The notes below the pieces were generated by a model, which searched no databases, was not told the DNA's origin, and worked only from the letters and a program-made list of their open reading frames with translations. Source: Leadbetterella sp964489955 (GTDB taxonomy: Bacteria; Bacteroidota; Bacteroidia; Cytophagales; Spirosomataceae). Taken from it: DNA of 64,000 nt. The translations under genes and the position numbers were made by a program. Positions 35,461 through 44,096 of the stretch are shown here, one piece after another (positions within the stretch are counted from its first letter, which is position 1; each line of letters begins with the position of its first letter). The DNA lies in NCBI GenBank assembly GCA_964489955.1, contig CAZBAV010000001.1:62001-126000 (forward strand), in the 5' to 3' direction.

Positions 35461-38400
35461 GTGTTAGATTCTATTATAAAATTTAGTATCAAGAACAAGT
35501 TCATCGTAGGTGTGATGACTGTTGTTCTGGTAGTTTGGGGCGTTTGGAGTGCTACCAAACTGCCAATTGACGCTCAACCGGATATTACCAATAACCAAGT
35601 GCAAATTATCACACTTTCTCCTTCATTGGCTGGTCAAGAGGTGGAGCAGTTGGTTACGTTTCCCGTTGAGCAGAGTATTGTTAATCTTCCTGATATTGAA
35701 GAAATTCGAAGTATCTCTCGTTTTGGGTTATCAGTAGTGACTGTAGTTTTTAAAGAAAAGGTGGACATTTACTTTGCCCGCCGGCTTATAAATGAAAAAT
35801 TACAGATGGTAGAAATACCGCAGGGAATAGGTACGCCGGAGTTAGCTCCTGTAAGTACCGGTTTGGGCGAAGTCTACCAATATATCTTACATCCCAAAAA
35901 AGGAAGTGAAAGCAAGTACACTGCCATGGACTTGCGTACTATGCAAGACTGGATAGTGGCCAGACAGCTTTACGGTACGCCGGGCATAGCTGAGATAAAT
36001 AGTTTTGGAGGGCTACTTAAACAGTACGAAGTGGCGGTGAACCCGGAGAGGTTAAAAGCTCTGGGTGTAAGTATTTCTGATGTTTTTGTAGCATTAGAAA
36101 ATAATAACCAGAATACAGGCGGTGCTTATATTGATAAAAAACCGAATGCTCATTTTATCAGGGGGATAGGTGTGGTAAGCTCTTTAGAAGAGGTAGGCCA
36201 AATTATGGTTAAGAACAGTACTAAAGGTATCCCTGTTTTTATTAAAGATATAGCTGATGTACGTTTTGGAAGTGCCGTAAGATATGGGGCTTTAACGTAT
36301 AATGGAGAAGTAGAGGCTGTGGGTGGTGTGGTTATGATGCTCAAAGGGCAAAATGCGAATGAGGTCGTGAAGATGGTGAAAGATAAATTGCCCACCATAC
36401 AAAAATCTTTGCCTGATGACATCATTATTGAAGCTTACCTAGACCGCACAGATTTAGTAAGTAGGGCTATTAAAACAGTACAGACCAACCTAATAGAAGG
36501 TGCACTAATTGTAATATTTGTGTTGGTTCTGTTTTTAGGGAACTTCCGTGCTGGGCTTATTGTGGCATCTGCCATTCCTCTTTCCATGCTTTTTGCATTG
36601 GGACTCATGAACTTATTTGGTGTCAGTGCTAATCTTATGAGCTTAGGAGCTATAGATTTTGGACTTATTGTAGACGGTTCTGTGATAGTAGTGGAGGCCA
36701 CGTTACATCATTTAGTGGGTAAAAAAGTAGTAGACCAAAAGGAGATGGATAAGGAGGTCTTTAATGCTTCATCAAAAATCCGTACCAGTGCAGCTTTTGG
36801 AGAAATCATTATCTTAATAGTTTATATCCCTATTCTTACTTTGGTAGGTGTAGAAGGCAAAATGTTTGTTCCTATGGCCAAAACTGTAAGTTTTGCCATA
36901 TTGGGAGCTTTAATTCTTTCCTTTACCTACATACCTATGATGTGTGCCTTGTTTTTGCCGAAAGGAATTAAGGAAGAAAAGAACTTCTCCGATAGGATGA
37001 TGGCGTATTTCTATCGCATTTACCGTCCGTTATTAGATAAGGCCATTAAAGCAAAAAAAATAGTGGTAGCGGCATCGGTTACACTTTTTGTGGCCAGTTT
37101 ATTTCTTTTTGGCCGTATGGGAGGAGAGTTTTTACCTACTTTGTATGAAGGAGATTTTGCCTACCATTGTATTTTGCCTACGGGAGCTTCTTTAAGCCAA
37201 AGTATAGAGACATCTAAACATGCATCACGAATTATCAAGTCTTTTCCCGAAGTGAAAATGGTGGTGGGGAAAACTGGAGCTGCGGAAGTTCCAACCGACC
37301 CGATGCCCCCTGAAGCTACTGATCTCATGGTGATTCTACATCCTATTAAAGATTGGCCTGTAAAGAAGTCTTATGATCAGCTGGCACAGGAAATGAACGA
37401 AAAACTGGAAGTAATACCAGGTGTGTTCTTTGAGCAAAACCAGCCTATAAAAATGCGTTTCAATGAGCTAATGACAGGTATAAGGCAAGATGTAGCTGTG
37501 AAGATTTTTGGCGAAAACTTAGACAGCCTAAATTACTATGCCCAAAAAGTGAGTGCAATAGTACAAGGAGTAGAGGGAGCTTCTACACCACAGGTAGAAC
37601 AGACCGCTGGACTTTCACAAATAAATGTAGAGTATGACCGTACTCGTCTGGCAAATTATAATCTGAATGTAAGAGACGTAAACGATGTGCTTAGCACGGC
37701 ATTTGCTGGGAAAGTGGCAGGAGAAGTTTATGAAAATGAGCGAAAATTTGATCTGGTAGTACGGTTGGATAGTAATAACCGCAGGTCTATTGATGATGTA
37801 GAGAATCTGTTTATAAGTAAGCCAGATGGACACCAAGTGCCTCTTTCACAAGTTGCCAATATTAACTATCAGCTTGCACCTGCACAAATAAGTCGTGAAT
37901 TTGGTAAGCGGAGAATTGTGGTAGGTTTTAACGTAGAAAACCGAGATGTAAAAAGCATTGTAGATGAAATACAAGAGAAGCTGGGGGAGCAAATAAAGTT
38001 ACCGCAAGGTTACTATTTTACGTTTGGAGGCCAGTTTGAGAATCTAAAAGAAGCTAATGATCGCCTTATGGTGGCTGTTCCTATTTCATTGATACTTATT
38101 TTTCTCTTGTTATATTTTACTTTTTACTCCATTAAAGATGCTTCTTTGGTTTTTGCCGCTATTCCTATGAGTGCCATTGGAGGCGTAATAGCCCTGTATT
38201 TAAGGGGGATGCCATTTAGTATCTCTGCAGGGATTGGTTTTATCGCCCTTTTTGGGGTGGCGGTACTTAACGGTATTGTACTCATTACCACTTTCCAAAG
38301 ATTAAAGAAAGAAGGCATAACTAAGGTTCTGGATAGGGTAATAGAAGGAACAAAAGTACGTTTGAGGCCCGTTCTTATGACCGCTACTGTAGCAAGTTTG

Positions 38401-38559
38401 GGCTTTTTGCCTATGGCATTAAGTAGAGGAGCAGGGGCAGAGGTGCAGAAGCCTTTAGCCACTGTGGTTATTGGAGGGCTGATAACGGCCACTTTCCTTA
38501 CGTTGGTGATTCTTCCTATACTTTACATTATTTTTAATAAAGACGATGAACAAGAATAA
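35461..38559 (+). CDS. Heavy-metal efflux RND pump, CusA/CzcA family
   Basis: 1032 residues, starting with GTG (reads LDSIIKFSIKNK after the initiator). Twelve membrane helices and two large periplasmic loops. The HME-RND signature in helix 4 is present: Asp399, Asp405 and Glu412 in DFGLIVDGSVIVVE, the proton relay of CzcA-like pumps. It exports Cu/Ag or Co/Zn/Cd from periplasm or cytoplasm; the metal cannot be fixed from sequence alone. Its C-terminal half closely resembles the fused pump at the left end of the window, but this one has no fused TolC: the outer-membrane factor is a separate gene overlapping by 14 bases. Confidence 0.95.
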   Translation: MLDSIIKFSIKNKFIVGVMTVVLVVWGVWSATKLPIDAQPDITNNQVQIITLSPSLAGQEVEQLVTFPVEQSIVNLPDIEEIRSISRFGLSVVTVVFKEKVDIYFARRLINEKLQMVEIPQGIGTPELAPVSTGLGEVYQYILHPKKGSESKYTAMDLRTMQDWIVARQLYGTPGIAEINSFGGLLKQYEVAVNPERLKALGVSISDVFVALENNNQNTGGAYIDKKPNAHFIRGIGVVSSLEEVGQIMVKNSTKGIPVFIKDIADVRFGSAVRYGALTYNGEVEAVGGVVMMLKGQNANEVVKMVKDKLPTIQKSLPDDIIIEAYLDRTDLVSRAIKTVQTNLIEGALIVIFVLVLFLGNFRAGLIVASAIPLSMLFALGLMNLFGVSANLMSLGAIDFGLIVDGSVIVVEATLHHLVGKKVVDQKEMDKEVFNASSKIRTSAAFGEIIILIVYIPILTLVGVEGKMFVPMAKTVSFAILGALILSFTYIPMMCALFLPKGIKEEKNFSDRMMAYFYRIYRPLLDKAIKAKKIVVAASVTLFVASLFLFGRMGGEFLPTLYEGDFAYHCILPTGASLSQSIETSKHASRIIKSFPEVKMVVGKTGAAEVPTDPMPPEATDLMVILHPIKDWPVKKSYDQLAQEMNEKLEVIPGVFFEQNQPIKMRFNELMTGIRQDVAVKIFGENLDSLNYYAQKVSAIVQGVEGASTPQVEQTAGLSQINVEYDRTRLANYNLNVRDVNDVLSTAFAGKVAGEVYENERKFDLVVRLDSNNRRSIDDVENLFISKPDGHQVPLSQVANINYQLAPAQISREFGKRRIVVGFNVENRDVKSIVDEIQEKLGEQIKLPQGYYFTFGGQFENLKEANDRLMVAVPISLILIFLLLYFTFYSIKDASLVFAAIPMSAIGGVIALYLRGMPFSISAGIGFIALFGVAVLNGIVLITTFQRLKKEGITKVLDRVIEGTKVRLRPVLMTATVASLGFLPMALSRGAGAEVQKPLATVVIGGLITATFLTLVILPILYIIFNKDDEQE

Positions 38560-39766
38560 TTTGATAGCCATTCTCTTTTTGGTTGCTGGCGTATGCCATG
38601 GGCAAACACTAAGAATAGACGAGGCTCTGAGGATTGCAAAAGACAATAACCAATCTTTAAAAGCTCAAGATTTAGAGATAAAAGCCGCGGGTATTTTGAC
38701 CGAGAAAGTGTTTGAACTCCCGAAAGCGGATGTGAGCCTTATGTTTGGCCGGAACGAAGGTTTTAAATATAATGATGGTATTACGCTTGGGCAGAGTTTT
38801 CCTATGCCTGGCTTTTTTAAGGCAAAGAGGGAATTGCTGAAAAGTCAAGCCCATAGTCAAGAGCTGCTCAAGGAAGTGCAATGGAATGAGATAAAACATC
38901 AGGTACGTAGTTTGTATTATCAATGGATACATTATGGTAATCGCCAGCAAAAGCTTACGGTTTTGGATACCCTTTATCGCGATTTGGTGAAAATAGCCGA
39001 GGTGCGGTATAAAACTGGGGATGCTCAAAAGGTGGATATTTCTACTGCGAAGGCAAAATTGGTAGAAACAGCACTTTTAATCAATCAGAATGATGTTTTG
39101 TTGGAAAATGCATTGGTGTCTTTACGTACTTTGTTGGGTAGTGAGCAAAATTGGAACTTGCCAAATGATGAGTATCAACCTCTGGCATTGGCAAATATGG
39201 GGTCTTTGGACGTAGATCATCCTTTGATACAAAGTGTTAAACAAGAAATGGAAGTCTTAACGCAAAGTCAGGGAGTGGAAAAAGCTGGAAACCTGCCAGA
39301 ACTATCTTTTTCTTATACCAATGCCTCGCTTGTCGGGCCATTAGAAAAAGATGGAGTGGTAAATTACTATGGACGTGGCCAGCGGTTTGGCTACGTAGAT
39401 GTGGGTGTGAGTTTTCCGCTAACCTATGGAGCTACCAAAAACCGAGTGCAGTCTCTTGAAATAAGGAAAAAAGCTATAGAGCAGGTTGCATCCCAGCGTA
39501 CATATCAGTTGGAGGGAGAACTCAAGGCAGCGGTTAACCAATATAACCATAACTTGGCTAACTATCAGTATTATGTAAACGAAGCACTGGCCAATGCCGA
39601 CGAAATATTGACTGCGTCAAAACTTAGTCATAAAACGGGCGAAACGTCTTTCATAGAGTACATTTTTGCCTTAAGTACAGCCACAGATATACAGCTGAAG
39701 CATTTGGATGCTATACATCAGCTAAATCAGTCTGTGGTATTTATTAATTCTTTAACCAATCAGTAA
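38546..39766 (+). CDS. TolC/CzcC-like outer-membrane factor
   Basis: 406 residues with a signal peptide ending near CHGQ. The OEP fold shows as two repeated halves with long helices (SLRIAKDNNQSLKAQDLEI type start, and a second half from about residue 230). It forms the outer-membrane exit duct for the metal pump. Translation starts inside the last 14 bases of the pump gene and the adaptor ATG follows the stop by one base, so pump, duct and adaptor are tightly coupled. Confidence 0.92.
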   Translation: MNKNNLIAILFLVAGVCHGQTLRIDEALRIAKDNNQSLKAQDLEIKAAGILTEKVFELPKADVSLMFGRNEGFKYNDGITLGQSFPMPGFFKAKRELLKSQAHSQELLKEVQWNEIKHQVRSLYYQWIHYGNRQQKLTVLDTLYRDLVKIAEVRYKTGDAQKVDISTAKAKLVETALLINQNDVLLENALVSLRTLLGSEQNWNLPNDEYQPLALANMGSLDVDHPLIQSVKQEMEVLTQSQGVEKAGNLPELSFSYTNASLVGPLEKDGVVNYYGRGQRFGYVDVGVSFPLTYGATKNRVQSLEIRKKAIEQVASQRTYQLEGELKAAVNQYNHNLANYQYYVNEALANADEILTASKLSHKTGETSFIEYIFALSTATDIQLKHLDAIHQLNQSVVFINSLTNQ

Positions 39767-39767
39767 A

Positions 39768-40958
39768 ATGAGATTTTGTTATATAGTAATATTTACGGTT
39801 TTATTAGGCTGTGGCAAAGCCAAGAAAGCCGGTGATGACCATGGACATGACCACGCAGAGGAAGAAAGTACAATCGCTTCACTCTCGGATTCACAGATTA
39901 AAGCAGTGGGAATAGAAGTAGGAGAGCTAGAGCAAAAAGAGTTGGCAGGAGGGATTAAGGGTAACGGACACCTCCGTGTACCTAACAATTTCCAAGCCGA
40001 TATAAGTACTCTTTTCGGAGGCCAGATAAAAGCCATACATGTACAAGTGGGAGATTTTGTGAAGAAAAACCAGGTAGTGGCTACGCTTGAAAATCCGGAG
40101 TTTCTACAAATACAGGAAGAATATGTAACGCTGGGCGGTAAGTTGCACTTGGCAGAGTTAGAGTTAGCTCGTCAAAAGGAGCTGAATGAAGGTGGTGCCG
40201 GAGCACTTAAGAATCTGCAAAATATACAAACGGAAATCAGGACGTTGACTTCGCGTAAGTATGCATTGGTAAAGCATTTGCAGATGATGGGTCTTAATCC
40301 CGAAAACGTGAAGGCAGAGTCTCTTAATTCTGTCCTGGTAGTACGTAGTCCTATAAATGGTGTGGTGAGTGATGTTTTTGCTAAATTAGGCTCGTATGTA
40401 CAGCCGTCCACACCTATTTTGGAGGTGGTAGATAATTCTAAACTACACTTAGATTTTCAGGTTTTTGAGAAAGACCTTTCACGTGTGTCGGTTGGACAAA
40501 CGGTTGAGTTTACCTTAACAAATAATCCGTCTCAGAATTATTTTGCAGAGATACATAGTATTGGCTCTTCTTTTGAGGACGATAGTAAAACCGTATCTGT
40601 ACATGCTGAAATCACTAGCAGTAAGATGGGTCTTATTCACGGAATGAACGTAACGGGTGTAATTCACCAAGCGGGTGCCAAAACCTGGGCGGTGCCAAAT
40701 GAAGCTCTGGTGTTTTCTGAAGGAAAATACTTCATTTTTGTTGTTAAAAAGCAAGCCGACCATAAGCATGAAGGAGAAGCCGATCATGAGCATTATACTG
40801 ATTTTGAGAAATTGGAAGTAATAAAAGGAGTAAGTGAGTTGGGTTACACCGGTGTAACGCTCAGTGAGGGAAAATCCGAGGGTTTGAAAATTGTTACAAA
40901 AGGAGCCTATTTTGTAAATGCCAAAATGACAAATACAGGAGATGGACATGCACATTAA
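39768..40958 (+). CDS. RND efflux adaptor lipoprotein with His-rich metal-binding stretches
   Basis: 396 residues. Lipoprotein signal (VLLGC, Cys16), directly followed by a His/Asp/Glu-rich stretch (DDHGHDHAEEE). Then come lipoyl halves (GGQIKAIHVQVGDFVKKNQVVATLE and VVRSPINGVVSDVFAKLGSYV), an alpha-hairpin and beta-barrel domains. A second His-rich insert (DHKHEGEADHEH) is near residue 335, and the protein ends GDGHAH. The His clusters suggest direct binding of divalent metal before delivery to the pump. Last gene of the operon, before a terminator. Confidence 0.93.
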   Translation: MRFCYIVIFTVLLGCGKAKKAGDDHGHDHAEEESTIASLSDSQIKAVGIEVGELEQKELAGGIKGNGHLRVPNNFQADISTLFGGQIKAIHVQVGDFVKKNQVVATLENPEFLQIQEEYVTLGGKLHLAELELARQKELNEGGAGALKNLQNIQTEIRTLTSRKYALVKHLQMMGLNPENVKAESLNSVLVVRSPINGVVSDVFAKLGSYVQPSTPILEVVDNSKLHLDFQVFEKDLSRVSVGQTVEFTLTNNPSQNYFAEIHSIGSSFEDDSKTVSVHAEITSSKMGLIHGMNVTGVIHQAGAKTWAVPNEALVFSEGKYFIFVVKKQADHKHEGEADHEHYTDFEKLEVIKGVSELGYTGVTLSEGKSEGLKIVTKGAYFVNAKMTNTGDGHAH

Positions 40959-40982
40959 CGGATACTTCTAAGAGCACTACTA

Positions 40983-41014
40983 AAACTCGCTAGCTGTAAG
41001 TTGGCGAGTTTTTT
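40983..41014 (+). terminator. Rho-independent terminator
   Basis: Stem AAACTCGC/GCGAGTTT with a 13-base loop that can pair further by wobble, then a T-run. Ends the metal-efflux operon. Confidence 0.85.
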
Positions 41015-41114
41015 GTGGAACTTTAGGTAGCCAGAGAATGGTTTTTATAGTAGAGATTTTTGCCGTAAAGCATGCAGGATTTCACATGTCTTTGCTGCTA
41101 TTAAAAAAACAGAT

Positions 41115-41690
41115 ATGTTTGATAAAGAATATTGGGATAGCCGCTGGAAGAACAGTGAAACGGGCTGGGATATTGGTCATATATCACCAGCACTACGGAA
41201 TTATATAGATGGTTTAGAAGATAAATCCGTATCAATAATGATTCCTGGTTGTGGAAATGCCTACGAGGCAGAGTACCTTTTAGAAAAAGGTTTTACAGAT
41301 GTTACGGTGGTAGATATTTCTCCCGCAGCTTTAGAGCAGGCTGCAGAAAGGCTTAAAGGAGCGAAGACTATATGTGCAGACTTTTTTCAATATTTGGGCT
41401 TGCATGACATTATTATAGAACAAACCTTTTTTTGTGCTTTAGACCCTTCGTTACGAAAAAAGTACGTTAAGAAAATGCACAGTTTGTTAAAGCCTGATGG
41501 CGTTCTTACAGGCTTACTGTTTAACATAGATTTCGCTAAGGCTGGTCCTCCGTTTGGGGGAGCAAAAGAGGAATATGATGGCTTGTTCTCACCTAGATTT
41601 GATATTCTAAAGCTTGAAGATTGTCAAGAAAGTATTGCTCCCCGTGCGGGAACAGAGTTGCTTTTCGAGTTTCGGGCAAAGGTTCTGTAA
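41115..41690 (+). CDS. SAM-dependent methyltransferase, thiopurine methyltransferase (TPMT) family
   Basis: 191 residues. It begins FDKEYWDSRWKNSETGWDIG, as TPMT-family proteins do, then SIMIPGCGNAYEAEYL as the AdoMet-binding motif I, VTVVDISPAAL as motif II, and FFCALDPSLRKKYVKKMHSLLKPDG. Bacterial members methylate S, Se, Te or halide substrates; the substrate here is unknown. It lies right after the metal-efflux operon but behind a terminator, so a common role in metalloid resistance is only a guess. Confidence 0.85.
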   Translation: MFDKEYWDSRWKNSETGWDIGHISPALRNYIDGLEDKSVSIMIPGCGNAYEAEYLLEKGFTDVTVVDISPAALEQAAERLKGAKTICADFFQYLGLHDIIIEQTFFCALDPSLRKKYVKKMHSLLKPDGVLTGLLFNIDFAKAGPPFGGAKEEYDGLFSPRFDILKLEDCQESIAPRAGTELLFEFRAKVL

Positions 41691-41993
41691 TTACTTAATA
41701 ATAAGTGTAAATTTTTTATTTGACTAAGTCATATATAATTTATGATAGCGGAAGTTATTCATGGATGCTGTTAATAGTTACGGCGGTAGTAGTTCTTTTT
41801 ATGTAGGCCTGGATTAGAGTAGCAAGTGTTACTATGTTTATCATATAGGATTTTTTTGAAAGCTATAGATTTTTGGATACTAGATAATTGTGGCTTAACA
41901 AGGAGTGTTAACTAAGAGATGGAAAAGGAGTTTAGTTAGTAAAGCTTTAGGGGTAATTGGTATTAAAAAACACGAACAGTTTTTAGTTCAGAC
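41691..41993. other. Non-coding stretch
   Basis: About 300 bp, AT-rich, between the methyltransferase and the 3' end of the AraC-type regulator gene. No open frame with gene-like features, no strong hairpin and no repeat is visible. Confidence 0.6.
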
Positions 41994-42887
41994 TTAATTT
42001 CCTCTATACTGCAAAGGCGTCACGCCTACTCTTTTCTTAAAATAAGCACTAAAGAATGAAGGATTGGCAAAATTTAATTCCTCAGAAATCTGAGCCACTG
42101 AATAGGAAGAGCTTTTTAGGAGAGCTTTCGCACCTACTATAACCATTTCATCAATCCATTCTGAAGCAGAGAGGCTATCTGCTTTACCAATCATCTTAGA
42201 GAAATACTTGGGGGTTAGATGTAGTTTTTCTGCATAGAAGCTAATACTTCTCTCTGTCTTATAGTGTTCAAAAAGCAGGGAGATAAATTGAGTGTAAATC
42301 TCTTCTTCTCTGGTCTGAATTTTCCTGTCGCTTATTGTATTCTTTAGCGAGAAAAGCTGCAATACCTTATAAATTATGGTGTGAAGTAAACTTTTTACTA
42401 TGTATTCTCTCAGGGCATCTTTTTGATCAAACTGCTTAACCATTAGCCTATGAATAGTAATCAGGTCCAGATACTCCTCTGTTTCTAAACTTAATATAGC
42501 TTCTTGTTCAATCAATTTAGCTATATCACTCAGCTGCGTATGGAGTTTAATATCCGAAATAAAATCAAACGTAAATAGAACATAATCTACCTCGCAATCT
42601 TCCGTATGTTCAAGCAACTGTAAAATGGAGCCTGCCGTGGCCACCATTAGAGTCCTCTCTTTAAGTACATACTCGTTTATATTAATCCTGACTCTTCCCG
42701 TGCCTTTTGTGCAAAAAAGTAAAATAAAACCATCCAGAATATAAGGATATTGAAAATCAATGATAAACTCTTCGTTAAAACTTGATTTTCTTGAAATGGC
42801 CAGACCCTCAATTTCTGTAATAGAATTAATATGAACCTTATCTGTAAAGTCTCGGGTAGCTATTTTCTTAAAACCTACTCTGTTCAT
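41994..42887 (-). CDS. AraC family transcriptional regulator
   Basis: 297 residues. The N-terminal part (1-180) is a cupin-like sensor (YILDGFILLFCTKGTGRVRININ). The C-terminal AraC DNA-binding domain has two helix-turn-helix units: FYAEKLHLTPKYFSKMIGK and SVAQISEELNFANPSFFSAYFKK, ending with VGVTPLQYRGN. It is divergent from the adaptor gene of a drug-type RND operon and probably controls it and itself through the 141-bp space between them. The inducer is not known. Confidence 0.92.
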   Translation of the reverse strand: MNRVGFKKIATRDFTDKVHINSITEIEGLAISRKSSFNEEFIIDFQYPYILDGFILLFCTKGTGRVRININEYVLKERTLMVATAGSILQLLEHTEDCEVDYVLFTFDFISDIKLHTQLSDIAKLIEQEAILSLETEEYLDLITIHRLMVKQFDQKDALREYIVKSLLHTIIYKVLQLFSLKNTISDRKIQTREEEIYTQFISLLFEHYKTERSISFYAEKLHLTPKYFSKMIGKADSLSASEWIDEMVIVGAKALLKSSSYSVAQISEELNFANPSFFSAYFKKRVGVTPLQYRGN

Positions 42888-43028
42888 TTTAGATTATAAT
42901 TCGCCTTGATTAAATTATAAAAGTGCAAATTAGGCGACATTTTGAACATTTTCAACGATAAATAGATAACATTTTAAATATTCTCTACTCTCAATTTTGT
43001 GCTTCAAAACATCACAAGAGTAGAAATT
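42888..43028. promoter_or_regulatory. Divergent control region with repeated ACATTTT
   Basis: ACATTTT occurs at 42937, 42946 and 42969; the last two are extended as AACATTTT. Direct repeats of this kind suit AraC-type dimers. In AT-rich DNA chance occurrence is possible. Confidence 0.35.
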
Positions 43029-44081
43029 ATGAAAATAGGCAAATTGAATACTTTGAAAATCATCGGATTAACTTTTTTAACTGTGATATTTATTTCCTGT
43101 TCAAAAGAAGAGAAAGCCACTGCAGAAGAAAAAACTATTAATGTAAAAACTCAGACAATAACATATAATGGCAACGTTTCTCCAATAGAATATATAGGAA
43201 CAGTAGAAAGCGATAATCAGCTGGACGTAAGTTTCTTAGTAATGGGGAGCGTTGAAAAGATGTACGTAAATGAAGGGCAGAAAGTTTCAAAGGGGCAACT
43301 ACTGGCCAGTATAAATAAAACCTCTTTACATCACACACACTCGCTCACAGAAGCTGGCCTAAAGCAAGCTCAGGATGCCTTTAAGCGTATGTCTGCCATG
43401 TACGAGAGTAAAAGCTTGCCTGAAATTCAGTTTATTGATGTTAAAACAAAGCTAGAACAGGCTCAGGCTAGTGAAGCCATAGCTCGCAAAAACCTGGAAG
43501 ATGGGAATATTTACGCTCCTCAGTCTGGAATAATCGGTAAAAAGTATCTTGAACCCGGCTCAAGTGTTATGCTTGGGACGCCTGTTTATCAAATTATTGA
43601 TATCAGAAGTGTTAAGGTGAAAACGGCAATTCCGGAAGGCGAAATATCAAATATCAAAGTTGGTACTTTATGTAATGTAAAAATATCCGCTTTGGACGAC
43701 CAGACTTTTCAGGGAAGAGTGGTAGAAAAAGTAGTTGTGGCCAATCCCCTTTCTCACACATACGATGTAAAAATCCAGTTAGATAATTCCGGCGGAACAA
43801 TTTTGCCTGGGATGGTATGTAGGGCGTATATCAGCAATAAAACCACGAATGAAAATGAAATCATAATTCCTATTAAAGCGGTACAGGTTGACACGGGAGG
43901 TAAGCGTTTTGTGTGGATCAAAGGCAAGGAAAACAAAGTTGAGTACAAAGCCGTGGAATTAGGTAAGCTTATAGATAATGGTGTAGAAATTAAAAGCGGA
44001 TTGTCAAGTGGAGAAGAGCTCATCATTGAGGGATACCAAAATGTAAGTCCCGGGGTAACTGTATCGGTTTATAACAAGTAA
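43029..44081 (+). CDS. RND efflux periplasmic adaptor lipoprotein (AcrA/MexA type)
   Basis: 350 residues from MKIGKLNTLKIIG, which gives a lipoprotein signal (VIFISC, Cys24); the longer frame begins ten codons earlier without such a signal. Lipoyl halves are GSVEKMYVNEGQKVSKGQLLASI and DGNIYAPQSGIIGKKYLEPGSSV, around a short alpha-hairpin with QAQDAFKRM and KLEQAQASEAIARKNLE. Beta-barrel and membrane-proximal domains follow. No His-rich insert, unlike the metal adaptor at 39768. First gene of a four-gene operon. Confidence 0.92.
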   Translation: MKIGKLNTLKIIGLTFLTVIFISCSKEEKATAEEKTINVKTQTITYNGNVSPIEYIGTVESDNQLDVSFLVMGSVEKMYVNEGQKVSKGQLLASINKTSLHHTHSLTEAGLKQAQDAFKRMSAMYESKSLPEIQFIDVKTKLEQAQASEAIARKNLEDGNIYAPQSGIIGKKYLEPGSSVMLGTPVYQIIDIRSVKVKTAIPEGEISNIKVGTLCNVKISALDDQTFQGRVVEKVVVANPLSHTYDVKIQLDNSGGTILPGMVCRAYISNKTTNENEIIIPIKAVQVDTGGKRFVWIKGKENKVEYKAVELGKLIDNGVEIKSGLSSGEELIIEGYQNVSPGVTVSVYNK

Positions 44082-44096
44082 AATCAAAATCTTTTT

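Noticed and set aside
36150..38492. Long minus-strand frames opposite the CusA pump
   Set aside because: These are shadows of the GC-biased codon pattern of the pump gene; no start or family support.
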